Of a stretch of DNA of 64,000 nt, positions 27,801 through 37,301 are shown one piece after another. The translations under genes and the position numbers were made by a program. Location of the stretch: the NCBI GenBank assembly GCA_964035545.1, contig OZ037768.1, positions 7,121,241-7,185,240 of the forward strand, written 5' to 3'. The notes beneath the pieces were generated by a model, which had not been told where the DNA came from, searched no databases, and saw only the letters and a program-made list of their open reading frames with translations. Every line of letters begins with the position of its first letter. Positions within the stretch are counted from its first letter, which is position 1. The stretch is from Bugula neritina. Lineage: Eukaryota; Bryozoa; Gymnolaemata; Cheilostomatida; Bugulidae.

Positions 27801-29961
27801 AACTTCCTGATGCACTACTATACTAGCCAGATAATTAATGTAGATGAAATCATGTTATATTGGCCAACTCTAATGAGTATGCCTGAAAGTAAACTAACAC
27901 TGTTGTAGATAATCAATCTTAACTGGGTCACAGATAAGCACATGTAGATGCACACTTGCAGTTTTACATATAGTGTTAATTTTATCAAGTATTTGCAACA
28001 TAAAAAGTTGCTAGTGTGTAAAATACAGCAAGTGTACTCCTTACCTAATAAACTAAAAGTTAGAAAGCTAAGCTGTCAGCAAACCTTTATATCTTCTTCT
28101 AATAAGTTTAAACATTCTTTTCCTTCTGTTTATTTGAATTGATAATTTTAGCCCTTTTCATAATTACCAAATTTTAATTTAATTTTTCAGCCAAGTGTAT
28201 GTGTTTGTGTAGCCATTTTGAAAATTAACCAGTTGGGTGCAACACAGAATTTTAATGATTTAAATATTGAATACTTCAGGTTAGCCAAAAAACCACTAGA
28301 CAAGCTCCGCCTTCACCATCTGGGCCGCTGGAAGCCATTAAACAATCTGGAGGGAAACTGCTGCTAGAGTGGGGTTCATCCCGAGATGCAGATAATGTCA
28401 CAGGACTGGTGTTAGAAAAGATGGAGGAGAACAAAGGTCGGTGGGTCACACTGGCCACCCTACCTCCTACTAGAAGATCCTACATGATAGACAGAGTGGC
28501 TTCTGACATCACCACATACTACAGACTGTCGGCAGAGAATATGTATGGGAAGGGACAGCCTATACAGACTTCTTACACTAACAGCCTAGGGCCATCTGGT
28601 ATGTTTCAGCATTTAGTTTTGTTTAAACTTGGTTGTTACTACAGCTAGTATTACTTAGTAGGATCAGGAATTTAGAAAGAATGTAGATTTGAATGTGTTA
28701 TTATGCAGTGAAACTGTTTAAAAACTTCTCAGTGTTTCACTTCTGTTTATAATACGAGTATTAGTCTATTACTTATAAAAAATGTAATAATATTTTTTGT
28801 ATTTTAATTTTTAAGACATTTTAAAAAGTATTGCCATGTAGTTACACAACAGTGTAATTATTTGATTCACCAAGTTTGCCATATTGGTTTACATTTCACC
28901 TATGCATGGTCTAACCAGAGATTTTTCATTTTTCAACATATAGCTAAATGAGCTAAATCACCACTAGTATTGGTATAGGCGTTTAAATAATTTAAAGTGT
29001 AGGCAATACCTTATTTTATTTTGCTATACATTTCACATTTTAGCACCACCTTCAGTACCACAGGGTCCTATACGATCATCTAGCATAACGTCAAACTCTG
29101 CTACTATTCAATGGCAAGCACCCCGCCAACCAGGGAGTAGCCGTATTCGCCGCTACATCATAGAAAAGAGTGAGGGTGGTAGACACTCGGTCTGGACTCT
29201 TTGTGGCTATTCGAGTTCAGAGAACAGAGTCTACCATTTAGCTCATTTAACAGAAGGCAAGCAGTGGCTAGTGAGAGTATATGCTGAGAATGATGATGGA
29301 AAGAGTATACCACTAGAGGGTTCTTTTACCACCAAAACAGGTAATCATGCGCTTATTTCTTATATACAGAGTTTATAGCTGGAGTGGACTATAAAAAAGA
29401 AATACAGCCAGCAATAAAATGGTGGTTTATGATTACAGTGCTCCCTCCGTATCTCACTAAGCTGCGGGTCCCAAAATCTCACTTCATGACATAGTAGAAT
29501 ACCATATTTAACTCACGATCTTTTTCGGACATTTTGTCCCTATACACACATACATGAACCACAAAACAGGGGTCCAAGCCCTTCTCGTGACCTATGAAAT
29601 TTTGTGAGAAATAGAACTGTGAGATATGGAGGGAGCACTGTAGTTGTTGTATAAACATACACCAAGTTCAATGTAGAATTACTGGTAAACTGTTGGCTCA
29701 TAAACATCTATTTGTATTGTTGTAAAGCAGACGTATGCATTTTCAGTAGGGTTTATACAGACAAACTATGCAACAAGTAGTAACCTGAGTTTGATGGGTT
29801 GAATTTTAGGCACCAGAAGCAGTAGTCGAGATGCTTCTAGTCTGAGCAGTCGCAGTGTAACTGAGTACGACACCAGCAGTCGACCACCCGTACCATCATC
29901 TTCTTTCAGGACCAGTGGCTATACATCTACTAAATATATATCAAAGCGATTTAACAAATAA
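1..29961 (+). CDS. Titin/twitchin-type giant muscle protein, 3' part (Ig/Fn3 array, no kinase)
   Basis: This is a modular sarcomeric protein of the titin, twitchin and projectin class. Such proteins bind myosin and set thick-filament length and stiffness. I place 40 exons whose lengths sum to 16,289 nt; after two leading bases this is 5,429 codons including the TAA at 29959-29961. Most exons begin and end in phase 1 and encode one domain. Fn3 domains show the DGG(S/T)PIT, Y-IE--- and EYEFRV-A-N--G motifs; Ig domains show the W-K-G and D-G-Y signatures. In total there are 25 Fn3 and 19 complete Ig domains, a large unique exon and a Ser-rich tail. The 5' end is outside the window. No protein kinase domain occurs before the stop, unlike the usual twitchin and titin C-terminal region. 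The exact orthologue is not certain. Confidence 0.95.
1128..3731 (+). CDS. Titin-like mega-exon: nine domains in one uninterrupted exon
   Basis: This 2,604-nt exon (868 codons, phase 1 at both ends) encodes Fn3 #3, Ig, Ig, Fn3 #4, Fn3 #5, Ig, Ig, Ig and Fn3 #1 of the next unit. It runs from a TTTATAG acceptor to a GTAAGT donor. The third Ig of the triplet has the FEIPFEGYPKPE signature and leads through VVLDKP into the next Fn3, as in exons 10581-10940 and 16065-16649. The corresponding domains of the other units are spread over about ten exons, so this stretch is strikingly poor in introns. Confidence 0.95.
3917..10940 (+). CDS. Titin-like exons, super-repeat unit B
   Basis: Exons are 3917-4219 (Fn3 #2), 4494-4796 (Fn3 #3), 5089-5376 (Ig), 5880-6158 (Ig), 6472-6638 plus 8691-8817 (split Fn3 #4), 8915-9074 plus the start of 9245-9602 (split Fn3 #5), the rest of 9245-9602 with 9720-9839 (Ig, Ig start), 10215-10406 (Ig end) and 10581-10940 (third Ig and the start of the next Fn3). 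The phases all join. The donor at 8818 (GTAAAA) is weak and was chosen because only it keeps the frame; a better-looking GTGAGT ten bases downstream would shift it. The intron 6639-8690 contains a nested gene. Confidence 0.88.
6906..8304 (-). CDS. GLIPR2: GAPR-1/GLIPR2-like CAP-domain protein, nested in a titin-like intron
   Basis: Two exons, 8304-7896 and 7165-6906, join in phase 1 to give 222 residues and end at TGA (6906-6908). The CAP (SCP/PR-1) fold is shown by AHAEWLADNNLFEHS, GENLSEY, FTQLVWKETK and YYPGGNKEGGF. The last motif is typical of the GAPR-1 branch, which is cytosolic and membrane-attached, not secreted. No signal peptide is seen. An ATG at 8310 is also in frame, but starting at 8304 gives MGCRLTCC, which fits N-myristoylation plus palmitoylation, as expected for GAPR-1. 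The basic C-terminal tail (KKRRR) is longer than in GAPR-1. AATAAA lies on this strand at 6657-6662. Catalysis by this family is not established. Confidence 0.85.
9843..9892. repeat. 25-bp tandem duplication in an intron
   Basis: Two adjacent 25-bp copies (9843-9867 and 9868-9892) differ at one base by eye. They lie just inside the intron after the splice donor at 9840 and encode nothing. Confidence 0.8.
10581..16337 (+). CDS. Titin-like exons, super-repeat unit C
   Basis: Exons are 10581-10940 (end of unit B, start of Fn3 #1), 11261-11486 (Fn3 #1 end), 11589-11888 (Fn3 #2, LERSTNNSGRW), 12024-12323 (Fn3 #3), 12483-12770 (Ig), 13094-13363 (Ig), 13730-14032 (Fn3 #4, VIEKQDLSRGTW), 14363-14665 (Fn3 #5), 14816-15085 (Ig), 15514-15783 (Ig) and the Ig half of 16065-16649. 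Here Fn3 #4 and #5 are not split by introns, unlike unit B. Phase is 1 at nearly every junction. Confidence 0.9.
15268..15481. repeat. Pair of diverged direct repeats in an intron
   Basis: Segments near 15268-15333 and 15416-15481 share AATAATATACA, a TCAATAAG/TCAATGAG core, TTTATAACAA and GTTGTGCC in the same order. They are spaced about 148 bp apart in the intron between two Ig exons. This may be a local duplication or a decayed repeat element. Confidence 0.5.
16065..20788 (+). CDS. Titin-like exons, super-repeat unit D (lacks the Ig triplet)
   Basis: Exon 16065-16649 holds the last Ig of unit C (FEVPFTAYPTPE) and Fn3 #1. Then come 16850-17152 (Fn3 #2, VERSTNESDRW), 17257-17562 (Fn3 #3), 17924-18211 (Ig), 18985-19269 (Ig), 19376-19678 (Fn3 #4) and 19901-20052 plus 20641-20788 (Fn3 #5, split). 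The three Ig domains expected next are absent; the following exon already encodes an Fn3 of type #3. The intron inside Fn3 #5 is also found in unit B but not in unit C. Confidence 0.9.
21040..23014 (+). CDS. Titin-like exons, partial fifth unit (Fn3 #3, Ig, Ig, Fn3 #4)
   Basis: Exons are 21040-21339 (Fn3 with IIEYRMQGFYHW, closest by eye to type #3), 21496-21780 (Ig), 22196-22465 (Ig) and 22712-23014 (Fn3 type #4, VVEKQDVPTSGW). The array then stops and the unique exon follows. Compared with the full unit, Fn3 #1 and #2 are missing at the start and Fn3 #5 and the Ig triplet at the end. Confidence 0.9.
23712..26978 (+). CDS. Titin-like unique exon: basic, proline-rich, motif-repeat region
   Basis: One exon of 3,267 nt (1,089 codons, phase 1 at both ends) lies between Fn3 domains. 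It has no Ig or Fn3 fold and is rich in Arg, Pro, Ser and Glu, so it is probably largely disordered with charged helices. I see three recurring motif classes. The first is RHLVMP/RHLSMPP-like, near 24401, 24592, 25079, 25534, 25909, 26348 and 26517. The second is PS-(W/F)-PS-EYH--T, near 24092, 24824 and 25270. The third is W--LYT-V, near 24205, 25815 and 26925. Long Glu/Arg helices lie between them. Such inserts in titin-like proteins often serve as elastic or docking segments; here that is inference, and I recognise no named family. Confidence 0.9.
27288..29961 (+). CDS. Titin-like C-terminus: three Fn3 domains and a serine-rich tail
   Basis: Exons are 27288-27562 (Fn3, IIERSEGRYNIW), 28280-28598 (divergent Fn3, LVLEKMEENKGRW), 29044-29340 (Fn3, IIEKSEGGRHSVW) and 29810-29961 (tail). 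The tail encodes GTRSSSRDASSLSSRS, a short Pro/Ser segment and the basic end SKRFNK, then TAA. The second Fn3 lacks the usual DGG turn. No kinase or terminal Ig follows. Confidence 0.88.
29436..29640. mobile_element. 205-bp MITE with TA target duplication
   Basis: The element starts CAGTGCTCCCTCC and ends in the inverted complement, with 21 of 22 terminal bases matching. It is flanked on both sides by TA. That combination is typical of non-autonomous Tc1/mariner or pogo-type elements. It lies in the last intron of the titin-like gene and contains no ORF. Confidence 0.85.
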
Positions 29962-30620
29962 CACTTACAAATATATTTTTCTCTATATATTTACCATACA
30001 AAACTTTATAAACATTATATGATATTTTATCCCTTTTTAATTATAAAGCAGAATTAGAATATTTTTAAGAAACCCAGAAAGCACAATATTTTTTTTCTTT
30101 TCATGTTTAGCTCGTACTATTCTACACACACTTTTATTTTTTGCCGTAACGACAGCGATGGGGAAAGTAGCGTGTATATGACGGTGTGACTCACCTGATG
30201 ACTGAATACTTTTCATGATCCTCAAGAGAGATGCTGTCTCTTTGTATGATTGTCGCTGCCTGCTAGTCACACTGATGCTGCCGGTCATCTGAGACAGAGG
30301 ACTGCGTGTCCGTTATGTATGAATCTGTACAAAGTGTCAGAGGAAGTCTGTCTAAGAAGATGGCTGATTATATATGATGTGTGACTCGGCACCTGGTACA
30401 GCGAATGAATGAGGAAACGACTGAAGATGTCATTTACAGTCACATGTTGCTGAAACCCACTAACTTTCTTTTATTTTTATCTTCATCTCTCACTTCAATT
30501 AGTGCAATCAATGTACTCTGATATTTTTATCTATCAGTTTTTTGCCATACATAAAATATTGCTCCATATAAAATAATTCTATTTATATATGTAATAAACG
30601 ACTATTTATATATTATTCCT
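29962..30620 (+). other. 3' untranslated region of the titin-like gene
   Basis: After the TAA at 29959-29961 there is about 630 nt without coding signal, ending near AATAAA at 30593-30598. The polyadenylation site itself is inferred. Confidence 0.55.
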
Positions 30621-31509
30621 TGTACTATAATTTTTAAATTCGTTATTATAAGGTTTTTAAAATGGCTCATTTAAACATCAGCTAAGCTCAAGCTTTTAGA
30701 CCTCAAAAAAGCAGCTCTGGTTACTTCATGGCATAATATTACTTTGCTGTAGCTTTTTTTATTCATTCAACACACTGAGTCTTCCAGGCTCTTAAAGCTC
30801 CTTTGAGTAATATCAATAGCATATTATGTAGGAGAAGTAAAAGCACAAAGGTATGCACCTGGGAACTTGATAACATTACGTCTAGCAGCTTTGCTCACCT
30901 ATTGATGATCAAACTGCCAACTTTTGATACAATTACTTTTAGTCCTATTCAATCCTGGTTCCCAAGTCATCTCTGATTCAGTAGTTTTAAAATTTGGTTT
31001 TGACTTCTGGGGAAAGCAAAATGAGACTAGTGAAAACTTTGCATAATAATTTGTGAAGTAAACCCATATAGGTGTGTGCATACAACAAATAAGATACATG
31101 CTGGCTAGTCCATCTGAAAATAAAAACGTTTGTTTATATATTATTTAAAAACATGATTGTAACATAGGAATTTTCTCTGCCATCTGATTAGAGATGAGTA
31201 AAAATATAGCTCGTCTCACATGCAAACTCTGCTTGCAAAGCTACCAAATAAATATAACACTACAGAAAGAAGCCATTAAGTGTTATTGGCAACGTTACAA
31301 TAAAAGAATAGCTACTTCTAAACTGTTTGGTTTGTGTATTCTACTAGACATCTGCATTATCACACTGCAGTTTCACTGATTTGACCTTTTACTAAAGAGA
31401 ACTCATTGAAAGGTGACAATAAAATAAATACTGGATTCTGACATTTGCAAGCTATCTTGTGCTTGTCATTGTTTTTATATACAAACTTGACATCAACCAA
31501 GAAATCAAC
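30621..31509. other. Intergenic region between the titin-like and first dioxygenase genes
   Basis: The sequence is AT-rich, with stop codons frequent in all frames. I see no gene, RNA or recognisable repeat. A promoter for the gene starting at 31510 is expected here but no clear core element was identified. Confidence 0.6.
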
Positions 31510-34426
31510 ATGGCTGCTATTACAGGTAAGATACCATAATAGATTCTAAAAGGTTTCCACTTGAAATAAGAACTGTTATAAAACTGAAATGCCAGCATTA
31601 ATGACTAATAGCTGGACAATGTTTTAGCCTGACATGAATTAATGATTCAGAAATTTTTAGAATTCAAGCATGAAGAAGGTCATCCATTAACACTCTCTCC
31701 AGAAATATTGAAAGCATGGAGAACTGATGGTGTTATTATTGCAAGGTACTAAATGCATTTTTAATTGAAATTGTTAGTCTAAACACTTATTTAAGGTATA
31801 TGCTGTGCGGTAAAATCGTTAAAAGTTGGTTGAAACTTTGTTATAAGGGAGCATTTCTACAAAAAATAGAGGTAGTGCAAAAAATGCAAGTGTTATGCTG
31901 CAGTTCTTGTTGAATTATTGACATGTTGCCCCTGTTACTTACAAAAACAAACTTTTATTACATGTATGCATTGCTGATGAAATACTAGTTTGCATGCAAG
32001 TACATTTCACACTTTTATGACTAGCTTATATGCTTAGCTGCAAACCATGCAAGAATAACTTTACAAAAATACTTGGTTTATTCTTTTACAGAAACCTGCT
32101 GCTTCCAAATGAAGTTGAGAAACTTAAATTGAATCTGGAGTGTGAAGCATTACAAAGATTTGCATATGAGGTGCTTATAAACTTTAAATTTTAGGCTCGC
32201 ATGTTTAGATGCAATTGTTCTGTGAGGGTATAGTAAATGCTGCCAGGTTGTTTCATCAGAATATTGAGGCAGCAACATTAGCTTGTCATTTTGCTCTACA
32301 ATTCTTGCTCTAACTGATCAGTGGCTATTTTGGTTGATTACATTCATGTTTGCAAAACGACTATGTCTCTAAAGTAAGAGGTAAAACCAAGCACCACACT
32401 AGCATAGTTCTTGGGAGATTCTGGTGAATCCAATAGATTATCATTCACATTCAAAGGGCTTTCATGCAGAAACATAACATTTTACAACTGTTTAGCCAGT
32501 TATTTAAACTACTATATAAGATTACCATGCCAAAAATCCATACAACATTAGAACAAGTAAAATGTTTTAAAACATCCAGGAAAGAGTTGCCGTTAGCCAA
32601 ACCAGTATTAATTATAGAAGAGCTGAATATACACTCTTACTGTAAGAACAAAGGTGTTGGTGGTGCTGAGGTATCTTCAAAAACATGTAATATTTTTTAG
32701 AACATATAATACAAAATGTTGTCAATTCTAATTATATATTTTTAATTCACTTGCTATAATACAAGACAGATGATGGAACTGGACTTACAAAGAGCAGGTT
32801 TGTTCTGTGGAACCAGCCAGGCAGGGATGTCTCTGGTGTTATTGCTAGAAGTGAAAAAGTAGTACACACCGCAGAACAGGTTGGTGAAAAACTTGCTATC
32901 CAAAACTTATCTAGAGACTAAAAATACACTAGAAAGCATTCCAGAAGGTGCCATGATGGCATATTTCATAATTACTGGACACTGTTGCAGGAGCTTTTTT
33001 GTTGTAGCTTTGAGAAAAGTATTGTGTGATGAAAGCTGTTTGTGAAAGCTTTTGCAATAGCTTTTTACTAATAGTTTTTAAGTCAGTTTAGCTCATTTTT
33101 CCTCATGGTAAAGATGCAGGCAACTTAAACTTTATTGCCCAAATAATTGTTACGGTTTGAGTTTTGTGAGAGAAATAAACTTTTAGCATTAGACAAAAAG
33201 TACAGTTGTGGCCTGCATTTGTGCATCTGTGCAACCAGCATACAGCATCCGTGCTACACATAAGCATTCGTGCCACTCAGACACAGACACCTAAAGCATT
33301 ATTCCTTAGCGTAATAAACTTATAAAGATTTTAGGCGAGGAGGTGTTTCATTATCATAGCAAACTGGTTGCTAAACAGCCACACACTGGTGGAGTATTTC
33401 AATGGCACCAAGACTATGGCTACTGGTATAAAAATGGCCATCTCACTCCTGACATGTGCACAGTGTTTATTGCTGTTGACAGATGTGACACAGAAAATGG
33501 ATGTATTGAGGTACTACGTGGTGATTACTGAAAAAGCCATGCTTCATCATACCTATAATGTTTACTATGTATTCTCCTGCTATTATTTTTGTAGGTAATG
33601 CCAGGTTCACACAGATGTGGCCGAGTTGATCACGAGCCAATAGGAGGCCAGCAAGCTGCAAACTCTAAACGAGTTGAGTTGTTGAAAACTCGATTTCCTA
33701 CGATACCAGTTGTTTTGAACTCTGGTAACTTGCATACAGTTTAGTTGAGAGCTTATTTTCAATTTTCAGTATATTTTTGGATTCAATAATTATTAATAAC
33801 AAAATTTGTAAAAGCTTATTAGCACTGTGGTCCGTTCACAATAGGAAACAAAGTTTCAAGAGCATTTAAATTATAAATTAACAGCACATTATTGCATCAC
33901 TACTTGATGTCTGCACGCATCATGTACATGTTATTGTGAAAAAAGCTGAATTGACTAGACATGGCAGATATAGTGTTCCCTTTTCTATTCTACAGGAGAT
34001 GCTGTGTTTTTCCACTGTAACATTTTGCACAAGAGTAATGCTAACAGAAGTAATCGTAGGCGATGGGCCTATCTTATAGCTTACAACACAAAAACGAATT
34101 CCTCTCCTATAAAACACCACTGCAGCCAATATGTACCAATTGATGTTGTGAGTAACACAGCCATCTTATGCAGCAATCAAATATAACCTAACCTACCAAT
34201 GTTTTAATTACAGGTACATAAATAGAATTTTAACTATAAAAAGTTCATTGAATACATTAGAATATCTTTTTATAATTTAGTTTTTATATTTTAGGTTCCA
34301 GATATAGAGATAAAGAAGTGTGTTAATATCAGCGATTTGACTGGGAAGGAGTTTATGGACGTAAGAGATGACAAGACAATAGTTGCACCTTACTATGTCA
34401 GTCACCCAACTCAATACAAAGTGTAG
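31510..34426 (+). CDS. PhyH-family 2-oxoglutarate/Fe(II) oxygenase, copy 1
   Basis: Eight exons (31510-31525, 31661-31745, 32092-32170, 32766-32879, 33328-33510, 33595-33724, 33996-34147, 34295-34426) join in frame to 296 residues ending at TAG. The phytanoyl-CoA dioxygenase fold is shown by the facial-triad HxD in FQWHQDYGYWYKNG, the distal His in NILHKSNAN and the 2-oxoglutarate Arg in NRRRW. The family hydroxylates small carboxylates or acyl-CoA with O2 and 2-oxoglutarate; the substrate here cannot be read. All catalytic residues are present. The first coding exon is only 16 nt, but the paralogue has the same one. The acceptor before 33328 (TATAAAG) is weak and was fixed by frame and by the paralogue. 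Confidence 0.88.
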
Positions 34427-37301
34427 AAAATCTTCCCTCATCTTGATCCTTCAAAGTTTATTTTTGCAATATTTAAACATATAAATATTTTATGTAGTCA
34501 ATCTTCCCCTTACCACATCTGAACATTTATCGAAGGCGGTAAAGTTATTTGAGTTGTTTCTCCAACACTTTGGTTGAGAGCTTTATATATTTCACTTTTT
34601 GAAAAAATTGTGCTTTTTGGTGCAAAATTATTTACTTATATCACAAATAACAAATGAACATTTGAAAAGATAAACAATATGTCATTGTTGCAAACTTTTT
34701 ATAACATATTCATAGTTAATATCTTCAAAGTCAAACAAGAAGTAAACTATATACTTCTGCTTTTTTATTACTTGCAACTATCCACACCTGTTGCCAAGTG
34801 TGATGCTACAATTTGTCGCGGCATGATGGTTGGTACATGAGTTACTACTTTGTCTTTCTGCAATGTGTAATATAATTGACAATGCCGACACAAAAATGTA
34901 ACTATTTTTGTAGCTGAAGCTTATTAGCTATATAGCAAGGATTTTTAGAAACTTTTATTCAGTTACCTCTTTCTTAGTCTGCATTGTCACTGCAAGTTTG
35001 TTAGCTATCATGGCTGCTCATTATAATAAATATTGGTGTTCCTTGTTTAGCTGCTTTGCAGCTAAACAAATAAACAAACAAATTATTATATTATTACAAG
35101 AATATTATTGTTTGTGCAGCTTCTGATTGGTAGAAAAGGTGGTGTCATCTCAGATAGACGCTATTTATTTATTTTGATACAATATATATTTTATGTGCAA
35201 TTTATTTGAATATTTTTTAAATATATGTATATTTAAATAAATTTGGAACAATTGTTTGTTATTTAGCACATAAACAAATTCCTTTGATCTGCATTAACTT
35301 ATTAATTTTACATTTTCTATACTTCTTGTTGTTTGAAAAAATATTTTGTTAGTAAGTATTTATTAAAAATAATGTCTATTATTAATGTATCACTGTTTTC
35401 GTCCCCCACAAATCTATGAAAATTAGAATATTATTCCAGATAATTCATGTTAGCTATTATAGCTATTAGCATATTAGCTATTTAGCAATCAATTTAACAG
35501 TTATATAGGTATATGTAGGCATATTAGTATTACTGTATTATATGGTAGGCTAACAAAATAGAAAATAGCGTCTAACTGGGATGAAACCGACAAGACCAGT
35601 AACCTGATTTAGACTATCAAAATGTGGTAATTATTATAAATTCAGTTCTGTGTAATTTACTTTAACTCAACTTCGTAACATGATGTGATTAGGTTTTCTG
35701 TAGTATGCCAATATTATTGTGTTTTTTTAGTTTTTAGCTTTCAGCTAAATGCAGCCCAACACTATACAACTAACTATATTCCTATTGTATTCGTAACAAC
35801 CCACAGGTCTTTCTACGGCTGACTACAGATATCCATGCTATTTTGTTTAGCTGTTTAGGCAACAACAATCTAATTACACAATATGTATATGCTAGAATCT
35901 AGATTATATAATCAATAAAGATAACATTTCACCTGGTCTGCAGTCACACTGTTGGCTGAATTAGTGGATACTCAAATAATTCCTAGTGGAAGAGAGAGCT
36001 GTGTTTTTATACATACTTGTGTCAGCAAAGAGGCAAGTTTATAGTCGCTATCCCTGTGAGAAACCCCTGATGGAAAGGGTTTTTGTTAAAGCGGGCTCAG
36101 GACTTAGATAAATGATGCACAGGAGCAATTATGACTGGATGCTTTTCCTAACATCATCGATGGCCTTTGTCCGGCTCGAACCCATGACCTCGTGTTTACT
36201 AAGCAAACATTCTAACCCCTAGACCACGGCTACTTCCTGGGCAGTTTATGATATAATAAAATGTAGAGTGGGCAGAGGAAATAGAGCTGGTTCGGTCTCC
36301 TCTGTCTTTCAGGTTACCTGCAGAAATATTATGCAAAATAATTACCTGCAGAAGTATTATCTAGAATGACTGTCATGAGCGATTAGCTTGTCCAATGAAT
36401 GTCTGCAACCCACCTCACCTAAAGCTGCTTATATATTATTTTTTACACTTGAACTAATTTTCATATTGCTAATTTCTATAGGATCCAAAAATCTGTTTGC
36501 ATTTCAAAGTTTGCTACATGTTGCAATGCGATGTATGTTTTACTCTGTTTGCCTTAGAACTCAGTATAACATCTACACGACATCCTATGTCATCTGTGAC
36601 TGCTATAGACTACCAATTTCATACGGTAGAGAAAGCAAATATAGCAGAATCTATATTTTGTCAAATTTTAAAGTTTTGTATAGAACAGCTGTGACCCACC
36701 AACATGTAGCATAGTGTTATATAATAATATATTGTGAAATATGACGTACATGGTACTTTCACATCTGTAATATGTGCACATGCAGCACATGTTTACATAA
36801 AAGTTTTAATGCCAGTAAATAAAATAAGTTTCAATGACACTGAAATAGGATTTATAGAACTACTTACCTCATACAATGGTTTTGTGTTGGCAAGCTACGC
36901 ATGCAATTGTTTGTGTATATTCTTACAAATTACCAGTTGCAAATAAAGAAAACCCTATTGATATATTATCTTATAAATACTCAGACTTTTAAAGCAAATT
37001 CAACACATTCCTAATAAAATACACATCTCCTTTTGAGTAGCAATTTAAAAGCATAAAGTGAAGCACTGGGTTACATAGCTTTTAAAGGAAACAACTTCTC
37101 AAAAAACATATTTAATGTGAAAACAAAACAATACATCCTAAACAATTGCAAAAACCATTGTATTGTAAACAGTAATATATAAAACAATCAGTGTAGAGGT
37201 TAATTGCAACAATAAGACACTAAATTTCCTTATATAGTTTGTACCTTCTTCCCAACAATCAAACTATTGCCATTATTATTAGATTATTTAAATTAGACAA
37301 A
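34427..37301. other. Intergenic region with one SINE
   Basis: The region is AT-rich. The nearest canonical AATAAA after the dioxygenase stop is at 35025-35030. A minus-strand SINE lies at 36030-36236. Two short ORFs around 36388-36946 have no recognisable domain or splice context. I see nothing else. Confidence 0.6.
36030..36236 (-). mobile_element. tRNA-derived SINE, full-length copy
   Basis: Read on the minus strand, it has a tRNA-like head with the pol III B box GGTTCGAGCC (in the interval 36172-36182), a unique middle, and the 3' end CTCACAGGGATAGCGAC. The copy at 51970-52175 has the same order of segments. I did not find a convincing target duplication. Confidence 0.75.

Larger units (their letters stand above)
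358..29809 (+). other. Introns of the titin-like gene (long gaps without coding)
   Basis: Introns longer than about 300 nt are 5377-5879, 6639-8690 (nested CAP gene), 9840-10214, 10941-11260, 12771-13093, 13364-13729, 14033-14362, 15086-15513, 17563-17923, 18212-18984, 20053-20640, 21781-22195, 23015-23711, 26979-27287, 27563-28279, 28599-29043 and 29341-29809 (contains a MITE). Apart from the items listed separately they are AT-rich and I see no further coding signal or RNA gene in them. Confidence 0.8.

Noticed and set aside
30037-30288. Minus-strand ORF in the 3' UTR of the titin-like gene
   Set aside because: No domain or splice support; the region is best explained as untranslated.
36388-36946. 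Three overlapping plus-strand ORFs in the intergenic region
   Set aside because: No recognisable domain, different frames, no good splice sites and AT-rich composition.
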